A stretch of DNA of 64,000 nucleotides from an uncultured Paracoccaceae bacterium. Its GTDB lineage: Bacteria; Pseudomonadota; Alphaproteobacteria; Rhodobacterales; Rhodobacteraceae. Position 1 is the stretch's first letter, and each line of letters starts with the position of its first letter. The notes beneath the pieces are model-generated. The model was given only the letters and a program-made list of their open reading frames with translations. It did not search any database and was not told the DNA's origin. Below, piece by piece: positions 42,701-51,591 of this stretch. The position numbers were made by a program, and so were the translations under genes. The stretch spans positions 25,174-89,173 of the forward strand of contig CAKZRP010000017.1 of assembly GCA_937146765.1 (NCBI GenBank), written 5' to 3'.

Positions 42701-42722
42701 GCCACTTAGAAGGAGATCAGCC

Positions 42723-43343
42723 GTGACCAAACGCACGTCTGCCAAGTACAAAATTGACCGCCGCATGGGCGAAAACATCTGGGGCCGTCCGAAGTCCCCG
42801 CTGAACCGTCGTGAATATGGCCCCGGCCAGCACGGTCAGCGCCGCAAGGGCAAACTGTCCGACTTCGGTATCCAGCTGCGCGCCAAGCAGAAGCTCAAGG
42901 GCTACTACGGCGACCTGACCGAGAAGCAATTCCGTCGCATCTACGGCGAAGCCGAGCGTGTGAAGGGCGACACCGGTGAAAACCTCATCGGCCTGCTCGA
43001 GCGCCGTCTCGACGCCGTTGTGTACCGCGCCAAGTTCGTGCCGACCGTCTTTGCGGCCCGTCAGTTCGTGAACCACGGCCACGTGCTGGTGAACGGCAAG
43101 CGCGTCAACATCCCCTCCTACCGTGTGAAAGAGGGTGACGTGATCGAGGTTCGCTCCAAGTCCAAGCAACTCGCCATCATCCTGGAAGCCGTGCAACTGG
43201 CCGAGCGTGACGTTCCCGACTACATCGAAGTCGACCACTCCAAGCTGACCGCCACCTTCGTGCGCGCCCCCGGCCTCGCCGACGTGCCGTATCCGGTCAT
43301 CATGGAACCGAACCTCGTCGTCGAATTCTACGCGAAAAACTAA
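42723..43343 (+). CDS. rpsD: 30S ribosomal protein S4
   Basis: 206 residues with a GTG start at 42723, set by AGAAGGAGA seven bases upstream; an in-frame ATG at 42699 has no ribosome site. Full-length S4: [20 protein letters not shown] start, and the S4 RNA-binding domain (about 95-157: [36 protein letters not shown]). S4 binds 16S rRNA early in 30S assembly. Codons are strongly biased to CGT, GAA, AAG and GGC as expected of a highly expressed gene. Monocistronic, with its own promoter and terminator. Confidence 0.97.
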   Translation: MTKRTSAKYKIDRRMGENIWGRPKSPLNRREYGPGQHGQRRKGKLSDFGIQLRAKQKLKGYYGDLTEKQFRRIYGEAERVKGDTGENLIGLLERRLDAVVYRAKFVPTVFAARQFVNHGHVLVNGKRVNIPSYRVKEGDVIEVRSKSKQLAIILEAVQLAERDVPDYIEVDHSKLTATFVRAPGLADVPYPVIMEPNLVVEFYAKN

Positions 43344-43385
43344 TCCCTGCGCCCTGTTACGGGGCGTCTTGGATCTTGTTTCCGG

Positions 43386-43415
43386 AAAAGCCGCCCTGTC
43401 TCGGGGCGGCTTTTT
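43386..43415 (+). terminator. Rho-independent terminator of rpsD
   Basis: AAAGCCGCCC and GGGCGGCTTT form a 10-base stem with a seven-base loop, followed by a run of five T. It lies 43 bases past the rpsD stop. Confidence 0.88.
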
Positions 43416-43574
43416 GCTTTTTGGGATCCAAAACCGGATCCGATGCAGGAATCTCTTGGGATCAGAAGAATTTACCGCATATTGTGAGGGTGAAATCGGA
43501 TCCAAGACCGGTGGTCGGCCCTCCTGCGGGCTGCGACCATCGCGCGACGGGGCCAGACAGATCGGGAGAAGACC

Positions 43575-44147
43575 ATGTCCATCAAATCCGCCTTTCTGGC
43601 TCTTGGCCTCGGGGTCACGCTGGCCGGAGCCGCCCTTGCCGCACCGCTGAAACTGACCCCGGCCAATCCGCAACCCACCGGGCTGAAGCCGGGCCTCTCG
43701 GTGCGCTATGCCTATCCGGCGGACGTGAAGAACCTCGCCGCGGCGCGCAGCGCTCTGAACTACAGCTCGGAGCAGGGGGCACCGCTCAAGGGGCTCGATC
43801 ACCGCGATACCGAGATCGGCGAGAATGTCCTGACCTCCAAGCGGGCAGAGCGGGTGGTGGCCGAGATTCGCGGCTACGTGCGCTTTGACGCGCCCGGCGT
43901 CTATACGGTGGACTTCCTGACCAATGACGGGTTGCACGCCGAGGTGGGCGGCCAGTTGGTTGGGGAATTTGATGGCCGTCAGGCCTGTCAGGAGACCTTC
44001 GCCGTCGAGGTGGAGGTGCCGCAGGCCGGATGGTATCCGCTCAAGGCGCTGTGGTACCAACGTCTCAGCACCGCCTGCCTGCATATGCGTGCGGGCCCCG
44101 CAGGCAAGCGCCCGAAATGGATGCCGGACGAGGCCTTCGGTCACTGA
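43575..44147 (+). CDS. Secreted protein with a PA14-like domain
   Basis: 190 residues. Sec signal peptide (KSAFLALGLGVTLAGAALA, about 1-22). The mature part looks like a PA14/GLEYA-type beta-barrel: GYVRFDAPGVYTVDFLTNDG, then HAEVGGQLVGEFDGRQ and YPLKALWYQR, the pattern seen in carbohydrate-binding PA14 domains. No catalytic domain is attached. GGGAGAAG precedes the ATG. Possibly a periplasmic or surface sugar-binding protein; function unknown. Convergent with the Lrp-type gene. Confidence 0.7.
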   Translation: MSIKSAFLALGLGVTLAGAALAAPLKLTPANPQPTGLKPGLSVRYAYPADVKNLAAARSALNYSSEQGAPLKGLDHRDTEIGENVLTSKRAERVVAEIRGYVRFDAPGVYTVDFLTNDGLHAEVGGQLVGEFDGRQACQETFAVEVEVPQAGWYPLKALWYQRLSTACLHMRAGPAGKRPKWMPDEAFGH

Positions 44148-44238
44148 ACCGCCGGTTGCCAAAGCGGCGCAGCCCGCAGCGGGAGGCAGAACCGGGGCCG
44201 GAGACAGGGTCGGAGCAAGCGCCCAGCGAGGGCGTGGT

Positions 44239-44700
44239 TCAAACCGGCAGCGGCCTGCCTTCGGCTATCGCCTCCATCGCGAAATAAGAGGTCACGCTGT
44301 CCAGTTCGACCTCCGCGATCAGCCGCTGGTAGACCTTGTCATAGGCGGCCATGTCGCGGGTCACCACCTTGAGCTGATAGTCGTAATCGCCCCCGATGCG
44401 GTGAAAATCCACTACCTCGGGGATGGTCAGCACATGGCGACGGAAGTGGGCCAGCCACTCCGCCGAATGGTGCCGCGTGCGCAGCATGACAAAGACCACC
44501 AGTCCTAGGTCGAGTTTGTCCCGGTCCAGCTCCGCCCGCGTGCCCTTGAGGATGCCGCGGTCCTGCAGGCTCTTGATCCGCCGCCAGCAGGCGTTCTGGG
44601 ACAGGCCGACTCGCTCGGCAAGGTCGCGCTGCGACAGGCTGCCGTCCCGTTGCAGGTGGCGCAGGATTTCTCGGTCAATCTGATCGGCAGAATGTTTCAT
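44239..44700 (-). CDS. Lrp/AsnC family transcriptional regulator
   Basis: 153 residues from the ATG at 44700; longer frames to 44739 or 44766 have no ribosome site either. HTH region IDREILRHLQRDGSLSQRDL followed by AERVGLSQNACWRRIKSLQD (about residues 8-45), then a RAM effector domain (VVDFHRIGGDYDYQLKVVTR). Lrp-type proteins respond to amino acids and often control an adjacent gene. Here the divergent neighbour is a class V aminotransferase-like enzyme, 148 bases away, which is the likely target. Confidence 0.9.
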   Translation of the reverse strand: MKHSADQIDREILRHLQRDGSLSQRDLAERVGLSQNACWRRIKSLQDRGILKGTRAELDRDKLDLGLVVFVMLRTRHHSAEWLAHFRRHVLTIPEVVDFHRIGGDYDYQLKVVTRDMAAYDKVYQRLIAEVELDSVTSYFAMEAIAEGRPLPV

Positions 44701-44759
44701 TCGGCTATCATATGACACCAACAATAAAGAGTCCTGCATGAAATGATGTGAAAATGATC

Positions 44760-44819
44760 GGATCAAATCAGGCTATGATCCCCAGAGGTGCACTGATCGG
44801 ACTGCCGTCGATCGGACTG
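44760..44819. promoter_or_regulatory. Repeats in the lrp-aminotransferase intergenic region
   Basis: An inverted repeat GGATCA-N10-TGATCC (44760-44781) and a direct repeat of GATCGGACTG (44795-44804 and 44810-44819, 15-base period). Plausible sites for the divergent Lrp-type regulator. Confidence 0.4.
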
Positions 44820-44848
44820 ACACCGGTCAAGACACAACGAGGGCGCCC

Positions 44849-46273
44849 ATGATCCTGGACCAGTTCAAATCGTCGATCCGACAGCAAGCGGAGGCTGGCA
44901 CCTTGGCCGAGGGGCTGATCGGCGAGGGGATAATGATCCCCGGTCTCCATGGTCCTGTGCCGTTGGTCTATGCCGATTACGTGGCCTCGGGGCGGGCGCT
45001 GCGGCAGGTGGAGGCGTTCATCGCCGAGAAAGTGCTGCCATTCTATGCCAACTCCCACACCGAGGCGTCCTATTGCGGGCAATATGTCACTCGGCTGCGC
45101 CGCGCCGCGCGGGCAGAAATCGCCCGGCTGACCGGCGCTGGGGCGGAGTGTGAGGTGATCTTTGCCGGCTCTGGCGCCACGGCGGGGTTGAACAGATTGG
45201 TCAACCTGTTGGGCGTCGCCGAAGCCGCCGATCCGGTGGTCTTTATCGGCCCTTACGAGCATCATTCCAACATCCTGCCCTGGCGCGAAAGCCGGGCCAA
45301 GGTGGTGGAGATCCCGGAGGATGCCGCAGGGGGTGTGGACCTTGGCGCGCTGGAGGCGGCTTTGCAGGCCCACGCGAGCTGCGACCTCAAGATCGGCAGT
45401 TTTTCGGCGGCCTCCAACGTGACCGGCATTGTGACCGACCCCGATCCGGTGACGCGCCTGCTGCGCGCCCACGGGGCGAAGGCGGTCTGGGACTATGCCG
45501 GGGCGGGGCCCTATCTGCCGATCGACATGGGCGGCTTTGGTGCCGAGCCGAAAGATGCGGTTGTGGTCTCGCCGCATAAATTCGCAGGCGGGCCGGGGGC
45601 CTCTGGTGTGTTGATCCTGCGCCGGGCCGCGGTGCGCGCCACCGCGCCGAGCTGGCCTGGGGGCGGCACGGTAAGCTTTGTGTCGCCCTGGGATCACCGC
45701 TTCAGCGACAGCCTTGCGGCGCGCGAGGAAGCCGGCACCCCCAATGTGATCGGCGACATTCGCGCCGCGCTGGCCTTTCTGGTGAGGGAGGCAGTCGGGC
45801 AGGAGGAGATCGAGGTGCGTGAGGCGCGCTATGCCGCCAAGGCCCGCGCGATCTGGGACAAGGTGCCCGGGCTGACCCTCCTGGGTCACAGCACCGCGCA
45901 TCGGCTGCCGATCTTTTCCTTCACCGTGCGCGGCGCCTCGGGCGCGCCGGTGCATCAGCAGCTCTTCACCCGGATGCTGAGCGATGTCTACGGCATTCAG
46001 GCCCGCGGCGGCTGCGCCTGTGCGGGGCCTTATGCGCATCGCCTGTTGGACATTGATCGGCCGCAATCAGAGGCCTTGCTGGGCGATCTTCTGGCCGGGC
46101 GTGAATTGCAGAAACCGGGCTGGGTGCGGCTCAACTTCTCCTATCTGATGGCGGAGGAGACGGTGGATTATGTGATCGAAAGCGTCGCCCGGCTGGTGGG
46201 CGAGGCGGAGGGTATCGCAAGCGCCTATGATGCGGACCCCTCAACCGCGCGGTTCAAACCCCGCGCGGCCTGA
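44849..46273 (+). CDS. Class V aminotransferase-fold PLP enzyme (cysteine desulfurase-like)
   Basis: 474 residues. Aminotransferase class V fold: PYEHHSNILPWRE (cofactor ring-stacking histidines), VWDYAGAGPYLPIDM, PLP lysine in VVSPHKFAGGPG, and a C-terminal loop GGCACAGPYAH whose cysteines resemble those of desulfurases. It is longer than SufS/IscS (about 400) and its N-terminus (VPLVYADYVASGRAL) differs. No Fe-S assembly genes are near. Might be a cysteine desulfurase, selenocysteine lyase or an unrelated lyase. Probably regulated by the divergent Lrp-type protein, suggesting an amino acid substrate. Confidence 0.78.
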   Translation: MILDQFKSSIRQQAEAGTLAEGLIGEGIMIPGLHGPVPLVYADYVASGRALRQVEAFIAEKVLPFYANSHTEASYCGQYVTRLRRAARAEIARLTGAGAECEVIFAGSGATAGLNRLVNLLGVAEAADPVVFIGPYEHHSNILPWRESRAKVVEIPEDAAGGVDLGALEAALQAHASCDLKIGSFSAASNVTGIVTDPDPVTRLLRAHGAKAVWDYAGAGPYLPIDMGGFGAEPKDAVVVSPHKFAGGPGASGVLILRRAAVRATAPSWPGGGTVSFVSPWDHRFSDSLAAREEAGTPNVIGDIRAALAFLVREAVGQEEIEVREARYAAKARAIWDKVPGLTLLGHSTAHRLPIFSFTVRGASGAPVHQQLFTRMLSDVYGIQARGGCACAGPYAHRLLDIDRPQSEALLGDLLAGRELQKPGWVRLNFSYLMAEETVDYVIESVARLVGEAEGIASAYDADPSTARFKPRAA

Positions 46274-46316
46274 CACAAAGTCTGGGAGACCCAATAGACC
46301 TGTTCTGGGAGAGGTT

Positions 46317-46376
46317 TCGCCTCGGGCTTTGCCCGAGGCGACTCGCGCCGCGCGCCCCTGCGGGGCGCGCGGCGCG
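46317..46376. terminator. Two adjacent GC-rich hairpins
   Basis: 11-base stem with TTT loop (46317-46341, TCGCCTCGGGC and complement) and a 15-base stem with TGC loop (46344-46376). They lie in the 298-base gap between the aminotransferase-like gene and hisC, followed by another small hairpin (GCCCC-AAA-GGGGC). No T-run. Probably terminator or transcript-end protection; may be a dispersed repeat. Confidence 0.55.
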
Positions 46377-46571
46377 CTTCCCCCCAACGGACCGAGGGGC
46401 CCCAAAGGGGCACCGCGGGCGGGCGGGAGCTGCTGCTTGTCACTTTGGGTGCGCGACCAGGCACCGGACCTGCCTGCCCGCCGTTTCTGGCGGCTTCGCG
46501 GCTCAGTTGCCGCTTTTCCCAAGCGTCTCAGGTCGCTATGAGGGAGAGGTTCGCGAAGGAGCAAGACCGAT

Positions 46572-47663
46572 ATGACCCAAATCACGCCGCAACCCGGTAT
46601 CATGGACATCGCCCTCTATCAGGGTGGTGCGGCCCATGTGGACGGGGTCAGCAATGTGACCAAACTCTCCTCCAATGAGAACCCGCTGGGCGCCAGCCCC
46701 AAGGCGGTGGAGGCGATGACGCAGGCTGTCACCCAGCAGCATCGGTACCCCAGCTCCGACCATCTCGCGCTTAGAACCGCGATTGGCGAGACCCATGGCC
46801 TCGACCCCGCCCGCATCATCTGCGGCGCGGGCAGCGACGAGATCATCACCTTCCTCTGCCAATCCTATGCCGGCCCTGGCGATGAGGTGCTCTATACCGA
46901 GCACGGCTTTGCCATGTATCGCATTTCCGCACTGGCGGCGGGGGCAACCCCGGTCGAGGTGAAGGAACGCGAGCGGGTCACGGATGTGGACGCCCTCCTT
47001 GCGGGCTGCACACCCCAGACCAAACTGGTGTTTATCGCCAACCCGAACAATCCCACCGGCACGATGATTTCCGAGGCCGAAGTGACCCGGCTTGCCGACG
47101 GTCTACCAAAGGGCGCGATCCTCGTGCTGGACGGGGCCTATGCCGAATATGTCGAAGGCTTTGATGCCGGTGCCAAGCTCATTGAGAGCCGCGATAACGT
47201 GGTGATGACCCGCACCTTCTCCAAGATCTACGGTCTGGGCGGGGCGCGCGTGGGCTGGGGCTATGGCCCGGCCGAGATCATCGACGTTCTGAACCGCGTG
47301 CGTGGGCCCTTCAACGTCTCCGTCACCGGTCTCGCAGGGGCCGAGGCGGCGGTACGCGACCGCGCCTATGTGGAGCATTGCCGCCGCGAGAACGCCAAGT
47401 GGCGCAGCTGGCTGGCGGATCAGCTGGCGGAGGTCGGCGTGCCGTCGGATACCTCCTGCACCAACTTCATCCTTGCGCGCTTTGCCAGCCAGGCGGAGGC
47501 CGAGGCCTGTGATGATTTCCTCAAGGCGCGCGGCCTGATCGTGCGGCGGGTGGCGGGCTATAACCTGCCCACCGCGCTCAGGATCACCATCGGCGACGAA
47601 CCCGCCTGCCGGGCGGTGGCCGCGGGCGTGAAGGACTTCAAGGCAGGGCAGGACGTGGGATGA
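46572..47663 (+). CDS. hisC: Histidinol-phosphate / aromatic aminotransferase
   Basis: 363 residues, class I/II PLP fold: [19 protein letters not shown] at the N-terminus, [10 protein letters not shown] (about residues 154-163), PLP lysine in [19 protein letters not shown]. HisC-family enzymes transaminate histidinol phosphate and often also aromatic keto acids. It overlaps tyrC by four bases rather than lying in a his operon, which points to a role in tyrosine/phenylalanine synthesis in addition to, or instead of, histidine. Confidence 0.9.
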   Translation: MTQITPQPGIMDIALYQGGAAHVDGVSNVTKLSSNENPLGASPKAVEAMTQAVTQQHRYPSSDHLALRTAIGETHGLDPARIICGAGSDEIITFLCQSYAGPGDEVLYTEHGFAMYRISALAAGATPVEVKERERVTDVDALLAGCTPQTKLVFIANPNNPTGTMISEAEVTRLADGLPKGAILVLDGAYAEYVEGFDAGAKLIESRDNVVMTRTFSKIYGLGGARVGWGYGPAEIIDVLNRVRGPFNVSVTGLAGAEAAVRDRAYVEHCRRENAKWRSWLADQLAEVGVPSDTSCTNFILARFASQAEAEACDDFLKARGLIVRRVAGYNLPTALRITIGDEPACRAVAAGVKDFKAGQDVG

Positions 47664-48607
47664 GCGAGGTGGTAACACAGCCCGTCTACAACCGCATCGC
47701 GCTTATCGGCCTCGGGCTTATTGCCTCGTCGATGTTTTGGGCGATCAAACGCGCGGGCCTTGCAGGCGAAGTCACCGGCTATGCCCGCAGCGCCGAGACC
47801 CGCGAGACCGCCCGCCGCATCGGCCTCTGTGATCGCGTCTGCGACACCGCGCTCGAGGCGGTGGAGGGGGCCGATCTGGTGGTGCTCTGCGTGCCCGTCG
47901 GCGCCATGGGGCCGGTGGCGGCGGAGATCGCGCCCGGCCTGATGCCGGGGGCCACCGTCTCCGACGTGGGCTCGGTAAAGCGCCATGTGATCGAGGCGGT
48001 CTCGCCGCATATCCCCGAGGGGGTGCATTTTGTCCCCTCGCACCCGCTGGCGGGCACCGAACACTCCGGCCCCGAGTCCGGCTTTGCCGAGCTGTTCGAG
48101 AACCGCTGGAGCCTGCTCGTGCCGGTCGAGGGCACCGATCCCGAGGCCGTCGCCCGCCTGCGCACGCTCTGGGAAGGGATGGGGGCCAATGTCGATGAGA
48201 TGGACGCCGACCACCACGATCTGGTACTGGCGGTGACCAGCCACGCGCCGCATCTCATCGCCTATACGATGGTGGGCGTGGCGGACGACCTGCGCCGGGT
48301 TACCGACAGCGAGGTGATCAAGTATTCCGCCGCAGGCTTCCGGGATTTCACCCGGATCGCCGCCTCGGATCCGACCATGTGGCGCGATGTGTTCCTCACC
48401 AACAAGGACGCCACGCTGGAGATCCTAGGGCGCTTCACCGAGGAGCTCTTTGCCCTGCAGCGCGCCATCCGCACCGGCGATGGCGACCATCTGCACGCCT
48501 ATTTCACCCGCACGCGGGCGATCCGGCGCGGCATCATCCAGGCTGGTCAGGACACCGCGGCGCCGGACTTCGGGCGAGGCGCCAAGAAGTATCGCGCCTC
48601 CAAGTGA
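47660..48607 (+). CDS. tyrC: Prephenate/arogenate dehydrogenase
   Basis: 315 residues. NAD-binding Rossmann motif [11 protein letters not shown] near residues 14-24, then [35 protein letters not shown] with the substrate histidine, and [14 protein letters not shown]. It oxidatively decarboxylates prephenate or arogenate to the tyrosine precursor. No ACT domain, as in the cyclohexadienyl dehydrogenase (TyrC) type. Start overlaps hisC (ATGA), so the pair forms a small tyrosine module. Confidence 0.93.
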   Translation: MSEVVTQPVYNRIALIGLGLIASSMFWAIKRAGLAGEVTGYARSAETRETARRIGLCDRVCDTALEAVEGADLVVLCVPVGAMGPVAAEIAPGLMPGATVSDVGSVKRHVIEAVSPHIPEGVHFVPSHPLAGTEHSGPESGFAELFENRWSLLVPVEGTDPEAVARLRTLWEGMGANVDEMDADHHDLVLAVTSHAPHLIAYTMVGVADDLRRVTDSEVIKYSAAGFRDFTRIAASDPTMWRDVFLTNKDATLEILGRFTEELFALQRAIRTGDGDHLHAYFTRTRAIRRGIIQAGQDTAAPDFGRGAKKYRASK

Positions 48608-48708
48608 CCACGATCAAGACCGTCGCATCCTGCAAGGGGGGCGGCGGTTTTGCCTTTCCGCCCACTGGCCGCGCACTGCCTGCCCACTGGGGCGCGCAGG
48701 CGCAGCGG

Positions 48709-49722
48709 TCAGCGCAGCAGGATCCGTGGCGCGGCGCCGATGGGGAAGGGGCCGATGCGCACCGCCCCGCCCGAGAGCCGCAGGGTGATGTCGAGATCCT
48801 CGGGATTGCCGCTGGCGCGCGCCAGCATGGCCACCACCCGCCCGACCTGATCGCGCAGCCCCGGCGCGAGGAGGCCGGTATCCACCGCAAGATCCAGAAA
48901 CCCTTGCCATTCCTCGACCTGAAGGGCCAGCTCGCCGCTGGGCACCCCGGCCTCGTCGATGTCCAGCTCGCCGGTGGCGAGGAGCCGCATTTCGCCCCAA
49001 TGGGCCTCCATGCGCTCCAGGTCGATCCGGCGCGGCTGCGGCCTGCGCTCTTCCAGCGCGGCCCGGTCCCAGGGGTGATCGAACCGCACATCGGCCAGGA
49101 GGTGCAGCGTCTCGAAGGTCTGGGGCAGCTCCGGCGCGGCCCTCAGGAGGCGGCGCAGGGCTGCACCGGGGCGGAACCCATGCACCTCGGCGCTCAGGCG
49201 ATAGTCCTGAGGCTGCGCCGCCTGCACCATAGACAGCGCCAGATCCGCGCCGCTCAGCGCCAGGTCACGGCCATTGCCGAGGCTCCAGTCCTCGGCGGAG
49301 AGGCGCATCTCCTCCACCTCCAGCGCCAGACCCGGCGCCAGCGAAAGTTGCGCCGCCAGACCCCGCGTGGCGATCACGGCGGTGCGGTCGTACCAGGACA
49401 GGCGCTGCTCGCCATCGGCAAAGCGCAGGGTCTGATGTCCGGGCCAGATCGCTGGGCTTTCCAGCGACAGCCAGTCTGCACGCCAGGCGATGCCGCTTTG
49501 CGGATCGGCAAGGGTCGGCAGGCTCACCTTGGTCCGATGGGCAAAGGGATAGCCGCTGAGCCGCCCCTCGGCGCTGATATCAGCCACCTCGACCTGCCAG
49601 CCGCGCGCGCTCTGTTCTGCGAACCAGCCCTCGACATTGCGCCTCAGCCCCCAGCCCGCCAGCGCCCAGTAGAGCGACCACAGCAGGATGAGCGCAAGGA
49701 GGATCCGGATGCCGCCTTTCAT
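48709..49722 (-). CDS. DUF2125 domain-containing membrane-anchored protein
   Basis: 337 residues. One N-terminal membrane helix (GGIRILLALILLWSLYWALA, about 3-22), then a long beta-rich periplasmic body (EVADISAEGRLSGYPFAHRT, LALEVEEMRLSAEDWSLGNG), which fits DUF2125, widespread in alphaproteobacteria and uncharacterised. The elongated beta pattern recalls AsmA-like lipid-transfer proteins, only as a resemblance. Convergent with tyrC and divergent from the ChaC gene. Confidence 0.82.
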   Translation of the reverse strand: MKGGIRILLALILLWSLYWALAGWGLRRNVEGWFAEQSARGWQVEVADISAEGRLSGYPFAHRTKVSLPTLADPQSGIAWRADWLSLESPAIWPGHQTLRFADGEQRLSWYDRTAVIATRGLAAQLSLAPGLALEVEEMRLSAEDWSLGNGRDLALSGADLALSMVQAAQPQDYRLSAEVHGFRPGAALRRLLRAAPELPQTFETLHLLADVRFDHPWDRAALEERRPQPRRIDLERMEAHWGEMRLLATGELDIDEAGVPSGELALQVEEWQGFLDLAVDTGLLAPGLRDQVGRVVAMLARASGNPEDLDITLRLSGGAVRIGPFPIGAAPRILLR

Positions 49723-49788
49723 GACGCTGCCTCTTTTGTTTCTGCCCGTTTTGCTGTTTACAGGCGCGGGTTAAAAAGGACCAGTCAC

Positions 49789-50316
49789 ATGACCTTGTGG
49801 GTTTTCGGATACGGATCGCTGCTGTGGAACCCGGAGTTTCCGGTGGCCCAGAGCGAAGTGGCCATGCTGCATGGCTATGCCCGCTCCTTCTGCATGCGCT
49901 CCATCCATCACCGCGGCAGCGAGGCGGAGCCGGGCTTGGTTCTGGCCCTCGACGAACAGCAGGACGCCCATTGCAAGGGCCTCGCCCTGCGGGTGGAGCC
50001 GGGGCAGGAGGAGGCGACGCTGGCCGCCCTGCGCGAGCGCGAACTGATTTCCTCGGCCTATGTGGAGCGCTTCCTCGAGGTCGAGCTCCTGAGCGGCGCG
50101 CGGGTCACCGCCGTGGTCTATGTGATCGATCCCCATCACGTGCAATATTGCCATCTGGAGCTGGAGGAACAGGCCCATATCATCGCCCATGCGGTGGGCG
50201 GGCGCGGTCCCAACAGCGAATATCTGTTCAATACCGCCGGTCATCTCGCGGAAATCGGCCTCAGCGATCCCGATCTCGACTGGTTGACCATGCGGGTGCG
50301 GCAGATTTTATCATAA
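49789..50316 (+). CDS. chaC: Gamma-glutamylcyclotransferase (ChaC-like)
   Basis: 175 residues. ChaC fold: the substrate-binding loop WVFGYGSLLWNP (about 4-15), CMRSIHHRGSEAEPGLVLAL with the likely catalytic glutamate, and AVVYVIDPHHVQYCH. It cleaves the gamma-glutamyl bond of glutathione to 5-oxoproline and Cys-Gly. Preceded by AAAAAGGACC. Monocistronic between divergent DUF2125 and the channel-like pair. Confidence 0.9.
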   Translation: MTLWVFGYGSLLWNPEFPVAQSEVAMLHGYARSFCMRSIHHRGSEAEPGLVLALDEQQDAHCKGLALRVEPGQEEATLAALRERELISSAYVERFLEVELLSGARVTAVVYVIDPHHVQYCHLELEEQAHIIAHAVGGRGPNSEYLFNTAGHLAEIGLSDPDLDWLTMRVRQILS

Positions 50317-50394
50317 ATCCTTGGCGAAGATGAGACTTTCGGTCTAGGCTCTGGCCGCAGAACACCACGAGCAGCCTATCGGGAGCCCCAGTAA

Positions 50395-51588
50395 ATGGCG
50401 CATCAGGAACGCGAACACCGGCCTCAGTTCTCTCAGCCGGTGCGGCAGGTCGTCATGATGCTGATCGCATTGGGCCTCTCCGGGGCCGGGGCCTTTGTCG
50501 CCCTGCCTCGGGTGCTGCCGGTCTTCGAGGCCAACCCCTATCTCAACGGGTTCATCGCCTTTGTCTTCTGCTTTGGCGTGGTGGCGACCTTCTGGCAGGT
50601 GTTCCAGCTCATCAACTCGGTGCGCTGGATCGAACGCTTTGCCGCCGGCATCACCACCGAGGACGACCGCCCGCCTTCCATGCTCGCTCCGCTGGCGGCA
50701 CTGCTGGGCTCGCGCGCGGCGCGGATGCAGCTCGGTTCCGCCTCCACCCGCTCGATCCTCGATTCGGTGGCCGAACGCATCGACGAAGAGCGCGAGATCA
50801 CCCGCTACATCACCAACTTGCTGATTTTCCTCGGGCTTTTAGGCACTTTCTACGGGCTCGCAACCACGGTGCCGGCGGTGGTGGACACCATCCGCAGCCT
50901 GGCCCCGCAGGAGGGCGAGGAAGGGGTGGAGATCTTCAACCGCCTGATGACGGGTCTGGAAGCGCAGCTGGGCGGCATGGGCGTCGCCTTTGCCTCCTCG
51001 CTCCTCGGTCTTGCAGGCTCGCTCATCGTCGGCCTTCTCGAACTTTTTGCCGGTCACGGCCAGAACCGCTTTTACCGCGAGCTCGAAGAATGGCTCTCCT
51101 CCTTCACCCGTGTCAGCTTCTCCTCCGGCGATGAGGGCGGCACTGGCGAAAGCAACCTCATCGCGGGCGTGCTCGACACCATGGCCGAGCAGATGGATGC
51201 GCTGCAGGCCATGTTCCTGGAAACCGCCAAGGGGCGCGCCGAGGTGGACGGCAAGCTGGCCCGCCTTGTCGACACCATCGAGGAGATGAACCGCCGTCAG
51301 GACGACGTCGCCTCGATCTCCGGCGCGCTGGAGCGGGTGGCCGTGGGGCAGGAGACGATTGCCGAGCTGATGCGCGCCCACGGCGATGTGGGCATCGACG
51401 CCGAAAGCCGGATGCGCCTGCGGTCCATCGACGTGCAGATGCTGCGCATCCTCGAGGAAATCTCCGCTGGTCGGCAGGAGAGCCTCGCCGAGCTGCGCAA
51501 GGATATCGACCTTCTGGTCAAGGCCTTTGCCGGGCCGCGCCAGATGGAGCGGGCCCCCGCCCGGGTGGCCCCGCGGAAAGAGAGCTGA
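50395..51588 (+). CDS. MotA/TolQ/ExbB-like channel protein with a long cytoplasmic tail
   Basis: 397 residues. Four membrane helices (about 17-38, 50-73, 139-161, 193-218). The third contains LLIFLGLLGTFYGLATTV, the conserved proton-channel segment of the MotA/TolQ/ExbB family. The large loop between helices 2 and 3 is cytoplasmic, as is the C-terminal tail (about 220-397), rich in heptad-like helices (DTMAEQMDALQAMFLETAKG, LARLVDTIEEMNRRQDDVAS). It should form a pentameric ion-driven stator with the next protein. Three-base gap to that gene, so co-translated. It is not the flagellar MotA: no flagellar genes are nearby and the tail is unusual. Confidence 0.85.
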   Translation: MAHQEREHRPQFSQPVRQVVMMLIALGLSGAGAFVALPRVLPVFEANPYLNGFIAFVFCFGVVATFWQVFQLINSVRWIERFAAGITTEDDRPPSMLAPLAALLGSRAARMQLGSASTRSILDSVAERIDEEREITRYITNLLIFLGLLGTFYGLATTVPAVVDTIRSLAPQEGEEGVEIFNRLMTGLEAQLGGMGVAFASSLLGLAGSLIVGLLELFAGHGQNRFYRELEEWLSSFTRVSFSSGDEGGTGESNLIAGVLDTMAEQMDALQAMFLETAKGRAEVDGKLARLVDTIEEMNRRQDDVASISGALERVAVGQETIAELMRAHGDVGIDAESRMRLRSIDVQMLRILEEISAGRQESLAELRKDIDLLVKAFAGPRQMERAPARVAPRKES

Positions 51589-51591
51589 TCC

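Noticed and set aside
42531..42722. SRP (4.5S) or 6S RNA gene upstream of rpsD
   Set aside because: The start of the leader recalls 4.5S RNA, but the conserved GGAAG/AGCAGCC loop is absent, and the bases run into the rpsD ribosome site without a terminator.
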